NCBI GenBank assembly: GCA_018268895.1 | Contig: JAFDVP010000001.1 | Location: forward strand, 372,001 to 436,000 | DNA: 64,000 nt | Source of the DNA: Acidobacteriota bacterium | GTDB lineage: Bacteria > Acidobacteriota > Terriglobia > Terriglobales > Acidobacteriaceae | Direction of reading: 5' to 3' | In this document: piece after piece, positions 8,880 through 17,184 of the stretch | Numbering within the stretch: position 1 is the first letter of the stretch | How the letters are laid out: each line of letters opens with the position of its first letter | The notes under the pieces: model-generated | Seen by the model: the letters and a program-made list of their open reading frames with translations, nothing else | Databases searched by the model: none | Told to the model about the DNA's origin: nothing | Made by a program: the position numbers and the translations under genes

Positions 8880-9839
8880 TCATCGGTTTGTGCGAAATTC
8901 CGCGCGGCACCCACGATCAACCCATACTCCTCGACCGTCTGCACCCCAGGTCTGTCCCTGAACGCAGGGCGATCCGCTGATTTGCCTGCTCATCGTGACC
9001 GAGGCAGGGTTGGCTCCGTTGGGAATCGAGCAGTAGTTGCGACGGCCATCGTCGGAAGAGCAGTTGAAGGTTGCTCCCGCATTGCCACCCCAACCTCCGC
9101 CGTTCCCGTTGCCTCTGCCAGTCACAAACTCGGCGCGGCAACCTTTGTCGACCCAGACCTGATTGTTGTTCCATCCCCAGGTCTGTCCCTGGGTGCAGGG
9201 CGATCCGCTGATCTGGCGAGTAAGTTGGACGCCTCCCCGTGTATTGGCGTTGCAGAAGTTGCGCCGTCCATTGTCGGAGGAACAGGTGATGGTGCTGCCA
9301 TTATTTCCACCCCAGCCTCCGCCGTTACCCCAGCCATTGCCTCTTCCAGTGGCAAATTCGGCGCGGCAGCCTTTGTCGACCCAGATCTGATTGTTGTTCC
9401 ATCCCCAGGTCTGTCCCTGGGTGCAGGGCGATCCGCTGATCTGGCGGGTAAGCTGGACGCCCCCTCGTGTATTGGCGTTGCAAAAGTTGCGGCGGCCATC
9501 GTCAGAGGAACAGGTGATGGTGCCGCCGTTGCCTCCGCCCCATCCCCCGCCGTTGCCGTTGCCAGCGCGAAACTCGGCGCGGCAACCTTTGTCGACCCAG
9601 ATCTGATTGTTGTTCCACCCCCAGGTCTGCCCCTGAATGCAGGGCGATCCGCTGATCTGGCGGGTAAGCTGGACTCCCCCTCGGGTATCGGCGTTGCAGA
9701 AATTGCGACGGCCATTGTCGGACGAGCAGGTAATTGTGTTTCCATATCCCTGCGCATGGGCGGGTTTAGCGGTTGTGATGAAGCCGAGCAAGGCCAGAAC
9801 GAAGCCGAAGACTGGCAGAAGATTTCGTTTCGAACACAT
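8880..9839 (-). CDS. Secreted protein of four DUF3011 repeats
   Basis: A signal peptide (about residues 1-29, ending AHA-Q) precedes four copies of a unit of about 57 residues. Each unit has the order TITCSSDNGRRNFC, GGVQLTRQISGSPC, QGQTWGWNNNQIWVDKGCRAEF, so four cysteines per unit, probably two disulfides. Gly/Asn/Trp-rich linkers separate the units. Copies 1-3 are nearly identical; copy 4 is diverged (SIPNGANPASVTMSRQ replaces the usual turn). The units match the DUF3011 family; no biochemical role is established to my knowledge. The start at 9839 was preferred over the ATG at 9854 because AGAGG lies just upstream of it. A terminator follows directly. It is probably a periplasmic or extracellular binding protein. 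Confidence 0.85.
   Translation of the reverse strand: MCSKRNLLPVFGFVLALLGFITTAKPAHAQGYGNTITCSSDNGRRNFCNADTRGGVQLTRQISGSPCIQGQTWGWNNNQIWVDKGCRAEFRAGNGNGGGWGGGNGGTITCSSDDGRRNFCNANTRGGVQLTRQISGSPCTQGQTWGWNNNQIWVDKGCRAEFATGRGNGWGNGGGWGGNNGSTITCSSDNGRRNFCNANTRGGVQLTRQISGSPCTQGQTWGWNNNQVWVDKGCRAEFVTGRGNGNGGGWGGNAGATFNCSSDDGRRNYCSIPNGANPASVTMSRQISGSPCVQGQTWGADGRGVWVDRGCRAEFRTNR
8885..9745. repeat. Four tandem coding repeats of the DUF3011 unit
   Basis: The DNA of the DUF3011 gene contains four tandem units spaced by about 215-230 bp, roughly 8885-9070, 9130-9295, 9360-9525 and 9575-9745. Long stretches around TGCAGGGCGATCCGCTGATC and TTTGTCGACCCAGA are shared between copies with few changes, including at silent positions. 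This points to fairly recent duplication or gene conversion among the first three protein repeats. Confidence 0.8.
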
Positions 9840-10003
9840 AGAGCCTCTTTTCATAGTCGTGTCAGAAGTTCAGGGAGCCCGCTTGCAGTAGGTACCGGCC
9901 AAGCGAAGCAAACATACGCCTTGCCAGGCCGGCTGTCGAATAGGATGTGAGTTTTCGACGGGAGGTATATATCGGCAGGCGTTGGATTTATTCTTTTGGC
10001 GGT

Positions 10004-10036
10004 TAAAAGACGAAGGGCGTGGATCTCTCCACGCCC
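10004..10036 (-). terminator. Terminator of the desaturase gene
   Basis: A 9-bp stem, GGGCGTGGA / TCCACGCCC with a 4-base loop (10015-10036), lies 24 bp past the desaturase stop. On the minus strand it runs into TTCGTCTTTT, a modest T-tract. Confidence 0.7.
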
Positions 10037-10059
10037 CTGCTGTGAACGAAGTGAATTGA

Positions 10060-11055
10060 TTACATGCCAGCCGGCTTTGGATTGGCCGGGTCGAACTTGG
10101 CGATTTGAACCTTTTTGGCGAGACCGAGCTTCGACATGACCCAGATGCCGTAGTAGTTGACGTCGAACTCGTACCACGCGAGGCCGTGACGCGCGCTTAC
10201 CGGGTGAGCATGGTGGTTGTTGTGCCAGCCCTCGCCGCCGGTGAGCAGGGCGACCCACCAGCTATTGCGCGAGTCGTCGTGTGTCTCGAAGCGGCGCTTG
10301 CCCCAGAGGTGCGTAGCCGAGTTGACCAGCCAGGTGGCGTGCAGGCCGAGGGTGGTGCGCAGGAACGTCCCCCACAGAACCATGCCGAGGGCACCAACGA
10401 TGCGGTGGCCGGGGGCGGCGAGCGCCGCGCCGAGGGCGATCTGCAGGAAGCCGGCGACGGTCAAGGGCAGCCAGTGGTACTTCGACAGCCAGACGTGGAC
10501 GGGGTCGCGGGTAAGGTCGGGGGCATAACGGCCAAGCAGGGCGGTCTCCGAATGCAGGGCGCGGCCAGAGATGATCCAGCCGGCGTGGGCCCACCAGGTG
10601 CCGTCGTGCGGGGTATGTGGGTCGCCTTCGTGATCGGAGTTCTGATGATGCACGCGGTGCGTGGCCACCCAGAAGATCGGTCCACCCTCAAGGGCCATCG
10701 TGCCGCAGGTCGTCAGGAAGTACTCCATCCAGCGGGGTGTTCTGTAGCCGCGATGCGTCAGCAGACGGTGATAGCACATGCCGATACCGACATTGATGGC
10801 GAAGAAGTACATGACCATGGCGACGGCAAGGTTCGTCCACGAAAAGAAGAACAGGGCGGCGATGGCGCCGATGTGGAAGATCGTCATGGCGATTGCGGTG
10901 ATCCAGTTGATGCGGCCTTCCTGGTGCTCGCGCCCCATGCGCAGGTCTTCGCGAACCTTGCGCGCAGCCTTTACGGCGACGTTAGCGGAAGGCAGTGAGG
11001 TCTCCGCTGAGGGGGACTGGGCGATCTCTTCGGGAGTGATGATGGAGGAACTCAT
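10060..11055 (-). CDS. Membrane fatty-acid desaturase (acyl-CoA delta-9 type)
   Basis: The 331-residue integral membrane di-iron desaturase has three histidine boxes in order: HRLLTH (96-101), HRVHH (133-137) and HNNHHAH near 273. These bind the two irons that insert a double bond into a saturated acyl chain, most likely at carbon 9. Hydrophobic stretches at about 50-95 and 185-225 form the membrane hairpins. It therefore adjusts membrane fluidity. A cytoplasmic, charged N-terminal segment of about 45 residues precedes the first helix. The gene stands alone between the DUF3011 gene and a 516-bp intergenic region and has its own terminator. Substrate form (acyl-CoA, acyl-lipid or ACP) cannot be told from sequence. 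Confidence 0.92.
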   Translation of the reverse strand: MSSSIITPEEIAQSPSAETSLPSANVAVKAARKVREDLRMGREHQEGRINWITAIAMTIFHIGAIAALFFFSWTNLAVAMVMYFFAINVGIGMCYHRLLTHRGYRTPRWMEYFLTTCGTMALEGGPIFWVATHRVHHQNSDHEGDPHTPHDGTWWAHAGWIISGRALHSETALLGRYAPDLTRDPVHVWLSKYHWLPLTVAGFLQIALGAALAAPGHRIVGALGMVLWGTFLRTTLGLHATWLVNSATHLWGKRRFETHDDSRNSWWVALLTGGEGWHNNHHAHPVSARHGLAWYEFDVNYYGIWVMSKLGLAKKVQIAKFDPANPKPAGM

Positions 11056-11571
11056 GGTCTTGTTTGCATCCTTGTAACTTCTATCTCAGAAGCTAACAGG
11101 GCGAAGGAGGGAGTGGGTGTAAGACTTTTGTAATGGTGGGTTTTGGGTGGTTGGGAGGCGGGGCAAAGTACAAGGTGGCCGGTCGGCAACTCGTCAAACG
11201 GCACCGTTGGGGAGTATGCTTCTTCACCGCCGGATTCGTTATCGAGGCTGGGATGCCAACTGGAATAGAAGGCGTCGTCTGAATGGGGCCTTATGTTGCG
11301 TTGGGCGAGTTGGCGATTTCAAGGAAAGATGTTTTTACATTTTGTTGACATTTAGCCGGGAAAACCGCTGGTACTGCCCCGGCGTTCTATATATAGTTGT
11401 CCGACGAAAGCAAACCAAAGAGACGTGATCACGGGTTGCAGCTAAAGCTGGAGCGCAGTGTCTTCCTCTTCTGAGCATAACTCCAGCCTGTCTTTGAACG
11501 TGAGATGGAAGACCATTCCGTATCGGGTATGGGCTGGCCGCAGGTCTCAGGGTTCTGACGAGGCATTAGCG
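11056..11571. other. Intergenic region without a supported gene
   Basis: This 516-bp gap lies between the divergently oriented desaturase gene and the large exported protein gene. It holds a perfect -35 hexamer TTGACA at 11345-11350 and an AT-rich TATATATAG at 11388-11396, but these are too far apart to pair as one sigma-70 promoter. No convincing coding region is seen; short open frames are Arg-rich and lack ribosome-binding sites. The promoter of the plus-strand pair probably lies in 11340-11400. Confidence 0.5.
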
Positions 11572-14500
11572 ATGAAAGTCCTTCTTCGTTCTCTCGCAGT
11601 CCTTTTAGCAGGCACGATAGGCATATCTGGCTGGGTGCCTGTCTCACAGGCGCAGGCCATAGACTCCTCCACCTCGGCGCGGCGTGTTTCGACGGGTCCT
11701 GCGGGAAGATCGATCTCTCTTTCTGGTGATGTCGTTACTATTCCAGGCCCGTTGCGATCATTTTTGCGGATGGCGGGAATCAGCCAGAAGATTGCGTCCG
11801 ACGATGTCATGCCTCTGCTGGCTCGCAACGTTTATATGGAAGGTTATAGCCGCGGCCATCCGACGGAGTTTCTGTCGCTGCTGGACAGGTATGTGCAACA
11901 GGCGCGCGAACTGCAGATTCTGGCAGGATCGTCGAATACCATCCATGTCAATAACTGCGAGGACGCAGGCACTCTGATTCAGATCCTCGGTTACCGGATA
12001 GCGGGCAACTGCAAGGACAAGAACCTTACGCTGGCAACCTCCAATCCTGACCGCGCTTTTCTGACGATCGATTCGGGGTTCCCTCTGGTAACGCTTGAGG
12101 AGGCGCTGCAAAAGGGAGTTGCGTTCGACTATTCCTACCCCTCGACGCGAGTTCCCGTGCTGTTGCATGAGGTGGACTGGCTTTCGATCAGCAGGAAGCG
12201 GACATCCAGCAATCTGGTCGATCTTCTGATACGCGAGCCGGATGTGGCCCGCCTATATTGGGCACTGGGCCGCAGCGATTACGAGACAGTCGTGGCTCTT
12301 CAGCGATCGCCAGGACTCTGGAAGCTATCGAATGTTGCGCCGGTCTTCGATTTTTACGGCAACCAGATAACCATCCGGTCGGGCCATGTTGCCGTTCCGG
12401 GCGGGGCGGCTGCAGAAGGAGCATGGAGGGACCTGGTTGGCGCAAGCCCCGATTCCCCGGCGGACTTTGTCTATAAGTTGCTTGCAAAGGACAACGGATG
12501 GCTCGCCGCATATTTTGATGCGCTCTCGCGGGTGGATCAGTCCCAGCAGGCGCATCTGACGGAACCGGCCCGTATGAAGCGGGTTTACGAGGCATTCCGC
12601 TCGCCCGATGCGGACCCATCTGCAACATCGAGTGTCTTTCGCAAGGCGCCGGGGCTGCTGGTGCTGTTTACGAGGGTGGACTGGGATGCCGATGGCCAGC
12701 CTCACGTGCCCGGCGGCGTGGCTGTGTGGAAGGACATCCTGAACGAAAAGAGCGATTTCAAGCTGGTAAAAACCTGGGGGAAGAAATCGCGCAACTGGAC
12801 GAGCGGCGACCAACTGCTGGAGGCCATGGCGTCGCTTTCGCGTCTTGAGTCGGACACGGGGCCTCTACAGAGTTATCTGACACTGTCGGAGATCGACGCT
12901 GGAAGGCCTTCGAATCGAAAGCTCTCTCCAGAGACGGCGAGGTTGCTGGCCGCACGCTTTCAGCGCTTTGGAAGCTGGTACATGCTCTTCTCGGAGTTCC
13001 CCGAGCTGACGGATGAATCGATTGCGCGATTCATGAATGTGGCAGATGCGATCGGGGGCATCTCGAACCAGACGTTGCGTGGCAACGCAATCGGCGCATT
13101 CCAGGCGAACATTGGGCTCTGGCAGATTCTTGCGCGACAGGGTGAGATTCCCCGCGCAGAGTTAAACAACTCCTGGCTGAGTATGGTTGGCCCCTTCTCG
13201 AAGATAGGCTCACCGCCGGAGCTGTTCGATGTTACCCGTCTATCGCTCAGCAATATGCTGGTGGCTGCTGCGGGTAAGCCCAACGTCACGCAGGACGAGC
13301 TGGTTGAGATGCTGGCCGGACCGCAGCAGCAGGGGAGCGAGGCCCAGCGAGCTCATCAGGAGATCGCCGGTCGTATTCGCAATGTGCTGGAGGATCAGCG
13401 GCTGGTCTCGCTGGATACATTGTTCGCTCTTGGCGATGGATTGAATGCCATGGGGCAGGGATCGACCGCTCCGTCGAATATGCTTTCGCTTGCCGGAGAA
13501 CTGCGCGAGTTTGAGATGCCCCGGCCCATCTTCACGAACAACGAAAAGATCACGTGGGCGCCGGGGGTGTACAGCACGCATCATGCAGAGCTGCAGATCA
13601 AGACCGACCTGACAAAGATCATCAAGAGTTCGGGGAGCAAGGCGCAGTTGGATACGGCACGAGGCCAGTTGACACCGTTCCTTCGGGATACGCTGGTTGG
13701 CCTGAACTACGCCTACTATGAGCCGCCGGGTGCGCAGGTGCTGCATAACAATTCGCTGTTTGTGCGCTCGCACGACTTCTCGGGAATTTCGGTGGTGGCG
13801 ACGGAGAGGTACTGGCAGTCGCCGGAGCTGATGGGAGTGGGTACGCCGGCGGGCGGCGGCGCCTATCTGATGGGTTCGCTGGCCGACCTGCCGTACGCGC
13901 TTGCATCGACGGAGCAGGACTTCATCGCTCCGGAGAACGTCCAGGCGCTTATCTGGAAGGAATTGGTTCCCGATCTGCTGGTCGGCGCGACGGTGCCGAG
14001 ATGGTGGAACATCACTCCTGCGGAGCTACATGCGGTCGCGCTTTACCAGAAGTCCGGCGAGGAGCTGTTGACGGCGGCATCGTCAAATGCCGATCTGCGC
14101 GGCAAGGTGATCTATATCCTTGCCAACCGGATGTCCCCCCAGCGGCTTGAAGGACTGGACAAGTCGCTGGCCAACGGGGAGGATGCGATTGCCGTACTGG
14201 CACAGACAATGCCGGCTGATACCTTCTATCTTTCGGCTGAATTCAGGCGTCGCTACCCCGACCAGGCAGCTTCGTATGGCGCGGCGAGCCAGCAGCTCGA
14301 TGCGCTTCGAAAGCAAAGCCCGGCTGACACTGCCGCGGAGAAGCTCTCGCGAGACTTCGGCGTGCCGCATCCCGTACTGGCGCGGAGCTATGCTCCGGGA
14401 CTGCTCTATGTCAAACCGTTTCCGTCGTTTGGAGGCGAGTCGAGCCGCTTGTTCGGCGAGTCGTGGGAGTCAAACAACCTTTACTGGGCGCGACTGGTGG

Positions 14501-14739
14501 ATGAGAAGGGGTATGCTCCTGCCACCCTCAATCATCTGGTTCCGGAGCTGACGCGCCGCATGTCGGCAAAGATATTTGCTACGGATCTGGAAGACTGGTC
14601 GGCCTTGAATCGAGCGATGAAGGAGGCGGGAGACGAGTTTCTCCAGGGCAAGATCGGTCTGCCGCCTGTTGCAACCAATACGTCATTACGCACCCCCGAC
14701 GAAACGCGGCCTGAGCCGGGGATTGGAGGAGTACGGTGA
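11572..14739 (+). CDS. Large exported protein of unknown function, partner of VWFA-related protein
   Basis: I do not recognise a named domain in this 1055-residue product. It starts with a good signal peptide (1-29, ...VSQAQA), so it is exported. Starting at 11458 would add 38 residues before the signal peptide, so ATG 11572 is preferred, though its ribosome-binding site is weak. The mature chain is mostly helix-forming, with no further membrane segment and no lipobox. There are only two cysteines, C129 and C147, which could form one disulfide. The C-terminus is Pro/Thr/Glu-rich. The stop overlaps the next start in a GTGA arrangement with GGAGGA before it, so the pair is tightly coupled. Together with the VWA partner it may form an envelope-associated complex (inference). 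I believe similar pairs occur in other Acidobacteria, but this was not checked. Confidence 0.7.
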   Translation: MKVLLRSLAVLLAGTIGISGWVPVSQAQAIDSSTSARRVSTGPAGRSISLSGDVVTIPGPLRSFLRMAGISQKIASDDVMPLLARNVYMEGYSRGHPTEFLSLLDRYVQQARELQILAGSSNTIHVNNCEDAGTLIQILGYRIAGNCKDKNLTLATSNPDRAFLTIDSGFPLVTLEEALQKGVAFDYSYPSTRVPVLLHEVDWLSISRKRTSSNLVDLLIREPDVARLYWALGRSDYETVVALQRSPGLWKLSNVAPVFDFYGNQITIRSGHVAVPGGAAAEGAWRDLVGASPDSPADFVYKLLAKDNGWLAAYFDALSRVDQSQQAHLTEPARMKRVYEAFRSPDADPSATSSVFRKAPGLLVLFTRVDWDADGQPHVPGGVAVWKDILNEKSDFKLVKTWGKKSRNWTSGDQLLEAMASLSRLESDTGPLQSYLTLSEIDAGRPSNRKLSPETARLLAARFQRFGSWYMLFSEFPELTDESIARFMNVADAIGGISNQTLRGNAIGAFQANIGLWQILARQGEIPRAELNNSWLSMVGPFSKIGSPPELFDVTRLSLSNMLVAAAGKPNVTQDELVEMLAGPQQQGSEAQRAHQEIAGRIRNVLEDQRLVSLDTLFALGDGLNAMGQGSTAPSNMLSLAGELREFEMPRPIFTNNEKITWAPGVYSTHHAELQIKTDLTKIIKSSGSKAQLDTARGQLTPFLRDTLVGLNYAYYEPPGAQVLHNNSLFVRSHDFSGISVVATERYWQSPELMGVGTPAGGGAYLMGSLADLPYALASTEQDFIAPENVQALIWKELVPDLLVGATVPRWWNITPAELHAVALYQKSGEELLTAASSNADLRGKVIYILANRMSPQRLEGLDKSLANGEDAIAVLAQTMPADTFYLSAEFRRRYPDQAASYGAASQQLDALRKQSPADTAAEKLSRDFGVPHPVLARSYAPGLLYVKPFPSFGGESSRLFGESWESNNLYWARLVDEKGYAPATLNHLVPELTRRMSAKIFATDLEDWSALNRAMKEAGDEFLQGKIGLPPVATNTSLRTPDETRPEPGIGGVR

Positions 14740-15797
14740 AGAAACCCCTTTTCTCTATTCTTTTGCTGTCATCGCTAGTGTTGCTGAGCGATACACGCCG
14801 CACATCGGCACAGGACGACTCGCGGATCAGGGTCGATGTTGTGCTGGTTCAACTGAACGTTGCCGTAACCGACCGCAAGGGCAACTACGTGACCGGCCTC
14901 AAGCCTGAGGATTTCGTCATTACCGAGGACAAGATCCCGGAAAAGATATCGACGTTTGAAGAGGGCAACGAGCCGACGAAGCGCCTGGTACTGAGCGGTT
15001 CCGACGGAAAGATGGTCTCTCAGGCGGTTGTTCCGGAGTCAGTGAGCGCAGGACAGGATGGGATAGCGAAGCCGGGCGTGCAGTCCGCGACGGGTGCAAA
15101 TGTCTTCATCCTCTTCGATACAAGCAACTATATGTACAGGGGTTTCGTCTTCGCGCAGGACTCGATCACCGACTTCATCCGTTCGCTGGAGGGCGTCGGG
15201 CGAGTGGCCTTTTACTCGTACAGCCGCGATCTTTCGCGCGCCGTGCCGCTGACGTCAGAGCGTCCGACTGTATTGCGAGGCGTCCGAAGCACCGTTGCGG
15301 GTGATGATGCGGCTCTCTACAACAGCCTGCTGCTGACCGTGAAAGATGCTGCCCGGCTTACGGGCAGGAAGGCGATTGTCGTCTTTTCCAACGGGCCGGA
15401 CAACGCCAGCCTGGTTCCACCGGAAGACGTTGCCGAGCTTGCGCAGTCCACCGGGACGATCATTTACATGATCAGCACGCGCGATGCGCAGGCGGAGCCG
15501 ATCTCGACCGCGGTCTTTGAGCGTATGAGCAAGGCGACCGGGGGAAAGGCCTACTTCTCGAAGAGCTGGAAGGACGAGAAAGATGCGTTTGCGTCGATCC
15601 GCGACGACCTGGCGCACCTCTACTCGTTGAGCTACTACCCGCAGCCGAACCCGAACCACGGATGGCGGAGCATCTCGGTGAAGCTGGTCGGCGAGGCGGC
15701 GCAGAAGTATCGCATACGCACTCGCGACGGCTATCGTGTGCTGAAGCAGCCACAGATGGCATCGGCGACGGCTTCAGCAGAGGCACCGGCACAGTAA
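14736..15797 (+). CDS. VWFA-related acidobacterial-domain protein, exported
   Basis: This 353-residue protein begins at a GTG (14736) preceded by GGAGGA (14725-14730) and overlaps the previous stop by 4 bp. A signal peptide (1-26, ...RTSAQ) is followed by the characteristic first segment of the acidobacterial family (RVDVVLVQLNVAVTDRKGNYV, then GLKPEDFVITED; about 31-66). A von Willebrand factor A fold spans about 122-290. The metal site reads DTSNY at 128-132 where canonical MIDAS motifs are DxSxS, so metal binding may be weakened. The C-terminal region (about 295-345) contains YSLSYYPQPNPNHGWRSISVKL, again family-typical. The role is probably protein-protein contact in the periplasm with the 1055-residue neighbour. 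No ATPase or MoxR partner is present nearby. Confidence 0.88.
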   Translation: MKKPLFSILLLSSLVLLSDTRRTSAQDDSRIRVDVVLVQLNVAVTDRKGNYVTGLKPEDFVITEDKIPEKISTFEEGNEPTKRLVLSGSDGKMVSQAVVPESVSAGQDGIAKPGVQSATGANVFILFDTSNYMYRGFVFAQDSITDFIRSLEGVGRVAFYSYSRDLSRAVPLTSERPTVLRGVRSTVAGDDAALYNSLLLTVKDAARLTGRKAIVVFSNGPDNASLVPPEDVAELAQSTGTIIYMISTRDAQAEPISTAVFERMSKATGGKAYFSKSWKDEKDAFASIRDDLAHLYSLSYYPQPNPNHGWRSISVKLVGEAAQKYRIRTRDGYRVLKQPQMASATASAEAPAQ

Positions 15798-15810
15798 GGA
15801 AGATGGCCGC

Positions 15811-15987
15811 TCAGTCTCCTTCGGTGAAGTAGCAGCGCAGCATTCCGCAGACGACAGCGATGATGGCACCGACGAGCATCAGCGTCGTCGCGATGGACGC
15901 CCTGCCTACGAAGTAGGGGAGCAGAAAGACCACAACTCCGCCGTACATCAGAATCGTCAGCAGCGCTCTTGCGGTTTGTCTATGCAC
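15811..15987 (-). CDS. Small membrane protein, hypothetical
   Basis: A 58-residue product from a GTG at 15987, with GAGGA about 12 bases upstream. It contains two hydrophobic helices (about residues 8-27 and 32-52: LLTILMYGGVVVFLLPYFVG and TTLMLVGAIIAVVCGML) and a short acidic tail. A longer frame extends upstream to 16146, but that part is basic, unlike a real N-terminus, and lacks a ribosome-binding site. I recognise no family. It sits alone on the minus strand between two plus-strand genes. Confidence 0.45.
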   Translation of the reverse strand: MHRQTARALLTILMYGGVVVFLLPYFVGRASIATTLMLVGAIIAVVCGMLRCYFTEGD

Positions 15988-16284
15988 GATTGAGCCATCC
16001 TCTTCTTCCACGGAACGCCAAAGGCGGAATCGTGTAAAGTGACACTGAGAAATGGAAAACTCTGCCCGGACATATATACCCGCCCGTCGGCCATATCGCA
16101 AGATGGCATCGCGGCCTTGTCGATGTCGATAGAGTAGCTTCGTCAAATTCGCACAAATACTACCCCTTCAAGGCGGCCAGTGTACGCCGCGTAAAGCCGG
16201 TCTGGCCGTGGCGCCTGGCACCGGTTTCTGCACCGCCACCTTTGGGGACACATCGAATCGACGATGCAAAAGAAAGGGATTCCT
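15988..16284. other. Intergenic stretch between small membrane protein and hydrolase genes
   Basis: About 300 bp between two divergent genes. It should hold both promoters. I see no confident hexamer pair, repeat or coding region here. Confidence 0.3.
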
Positions 16285-17184
16285 ATGGGGCGCTTCACAT
16301 TTCTTCGGATAGTCAGTCTTTTTGCTCTGCTCTTTGTTGTTCCAGGGACCGATCTCTCCCTTCAAGCCCAATCAGTTGCAAAAGACGATCGCATCGTATC
16401 GCAGGACATCACGCTAAAGAACGGCATAACCCTGAACTACGTGGTCCAGGGTGCTCCTAAAGGATCGGTGGTTGTTCTTTTGCATGGGGCGGGGGATTCG
16501 TGGCATTCCTATGAGCGGGTGCTGCCTCTGCTCCCGGCGAACTATCGCGTGTATGCGGTGACTCTTCGCGGTCATGGGCTCTCCGATCATCCCGATGCCG
16601 GTTACTCCCGCGCCGATTTTGCGGAGGACATCCTCGACTTTATGGACCAGCTCAAACTGGAGCACGTCACTCTTGTGGGCCACTCGCTTGGCAGCCTGGT
16701 AGCGCAAAAGGTGGCCGAGCAGGACCCAGGTCATCTGGATCGCCTTGTGTTGATTGGTTCGGGGCCGGGGACGCGCAAGGCTGGATCGTCGCGGCAGGCT
16801 GTAACAAGCCCATTTGCAAAGCTCAAGGACCCGATCCCCTACACGTTTGCAAGGGACTTTCAGGCGAGCACGATCCATCGCCCGGTGCCTGCATGGTTCT
16901 TCGAGACGATGGTGGCGGAGTCGCAGCGCGTTCCGGCAGCAACCTGGCATGGCATCGGCTCAAACCTCAACGCCGCCGGATCGCTGGACGACCTGAAGAA
17001 GATCAAGGTCCCGACGCTATTGTTCTGGGGAGACCAGGATTCGATCTTTCATCGCGACGACCAGCAAGTATTGCTGGATACGATCCCGCACGCGACGCTA
17101 AAGGTCTATACCGGAACGGGGCACGCTTTGCACTGGGAGGAACCTGAGCGATTTACCCGTGATCTATTGGCGTTTATCAGGTAA
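16285..17184 (+). CDS. Exported alpha/beta-hydrolase
   Basis: A 299-residue product from ATG 16285, which has AAAGGG 6-7 bases upstream; an in-frame ATG at 16264 adds seven residues. A signal peptide (about 1-29, ...SLQAQ) is followed by one alpha/beta-hydrolase fold. The oxyanion region is VVLLHGAGDSWHSY, the nucleophile elbow is GHSLGS, the acid is in WGDQDSIF and the histidine is in GTGHALHWEEPERF, so the catalytic triad is complete. The general layout resembles haloalkane dehalogenase- or epoxide hydrolase-like and ester-cleaving enzymes; the substrate is not predictable. The 3' end overlaps the convergent GH95 gene by 8 bp. Confidence 0.88.
   Translation: MGRFTFLRIVSLFALLFVVPGTDLSLQAQSVAKDDRIVSQDITLKNGITLNYVVQGAPKGSVVVLLHGAGDSWHSYERVLPLLPANYRVYAVTLRGHGLSDHPDAGYSRADFAEDILDFMDQLKLEHVTLVGHSLGSLVAQKVAEQDPGHLDRLVLIGSGPGTRKAGSSRQAVTSPFAKLKDPIPYTFARDFQASTIHRPVPAWFFETMVAESQRVPAATWHGIGSNLNAAGSLDDLKKIKVPTLLFWGDQDSIFHRDDQQVLLDTIPHATLKVYTGTGHALHWEEPERFTRDLLAFIR

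Noticed and set aside
11345..11396. TTGACA and TATATATA as one promoter
   Set aside because: Spacing of about 38 bp is far beyond the 16-18 bp sigma-70 window.
11147..11428. Plus-strand open frame in the gap upstream of the 1055-residue protein
   Set aside because: Arg-rich, no ribosome-binding site, overlaps the region where the promoter should be.
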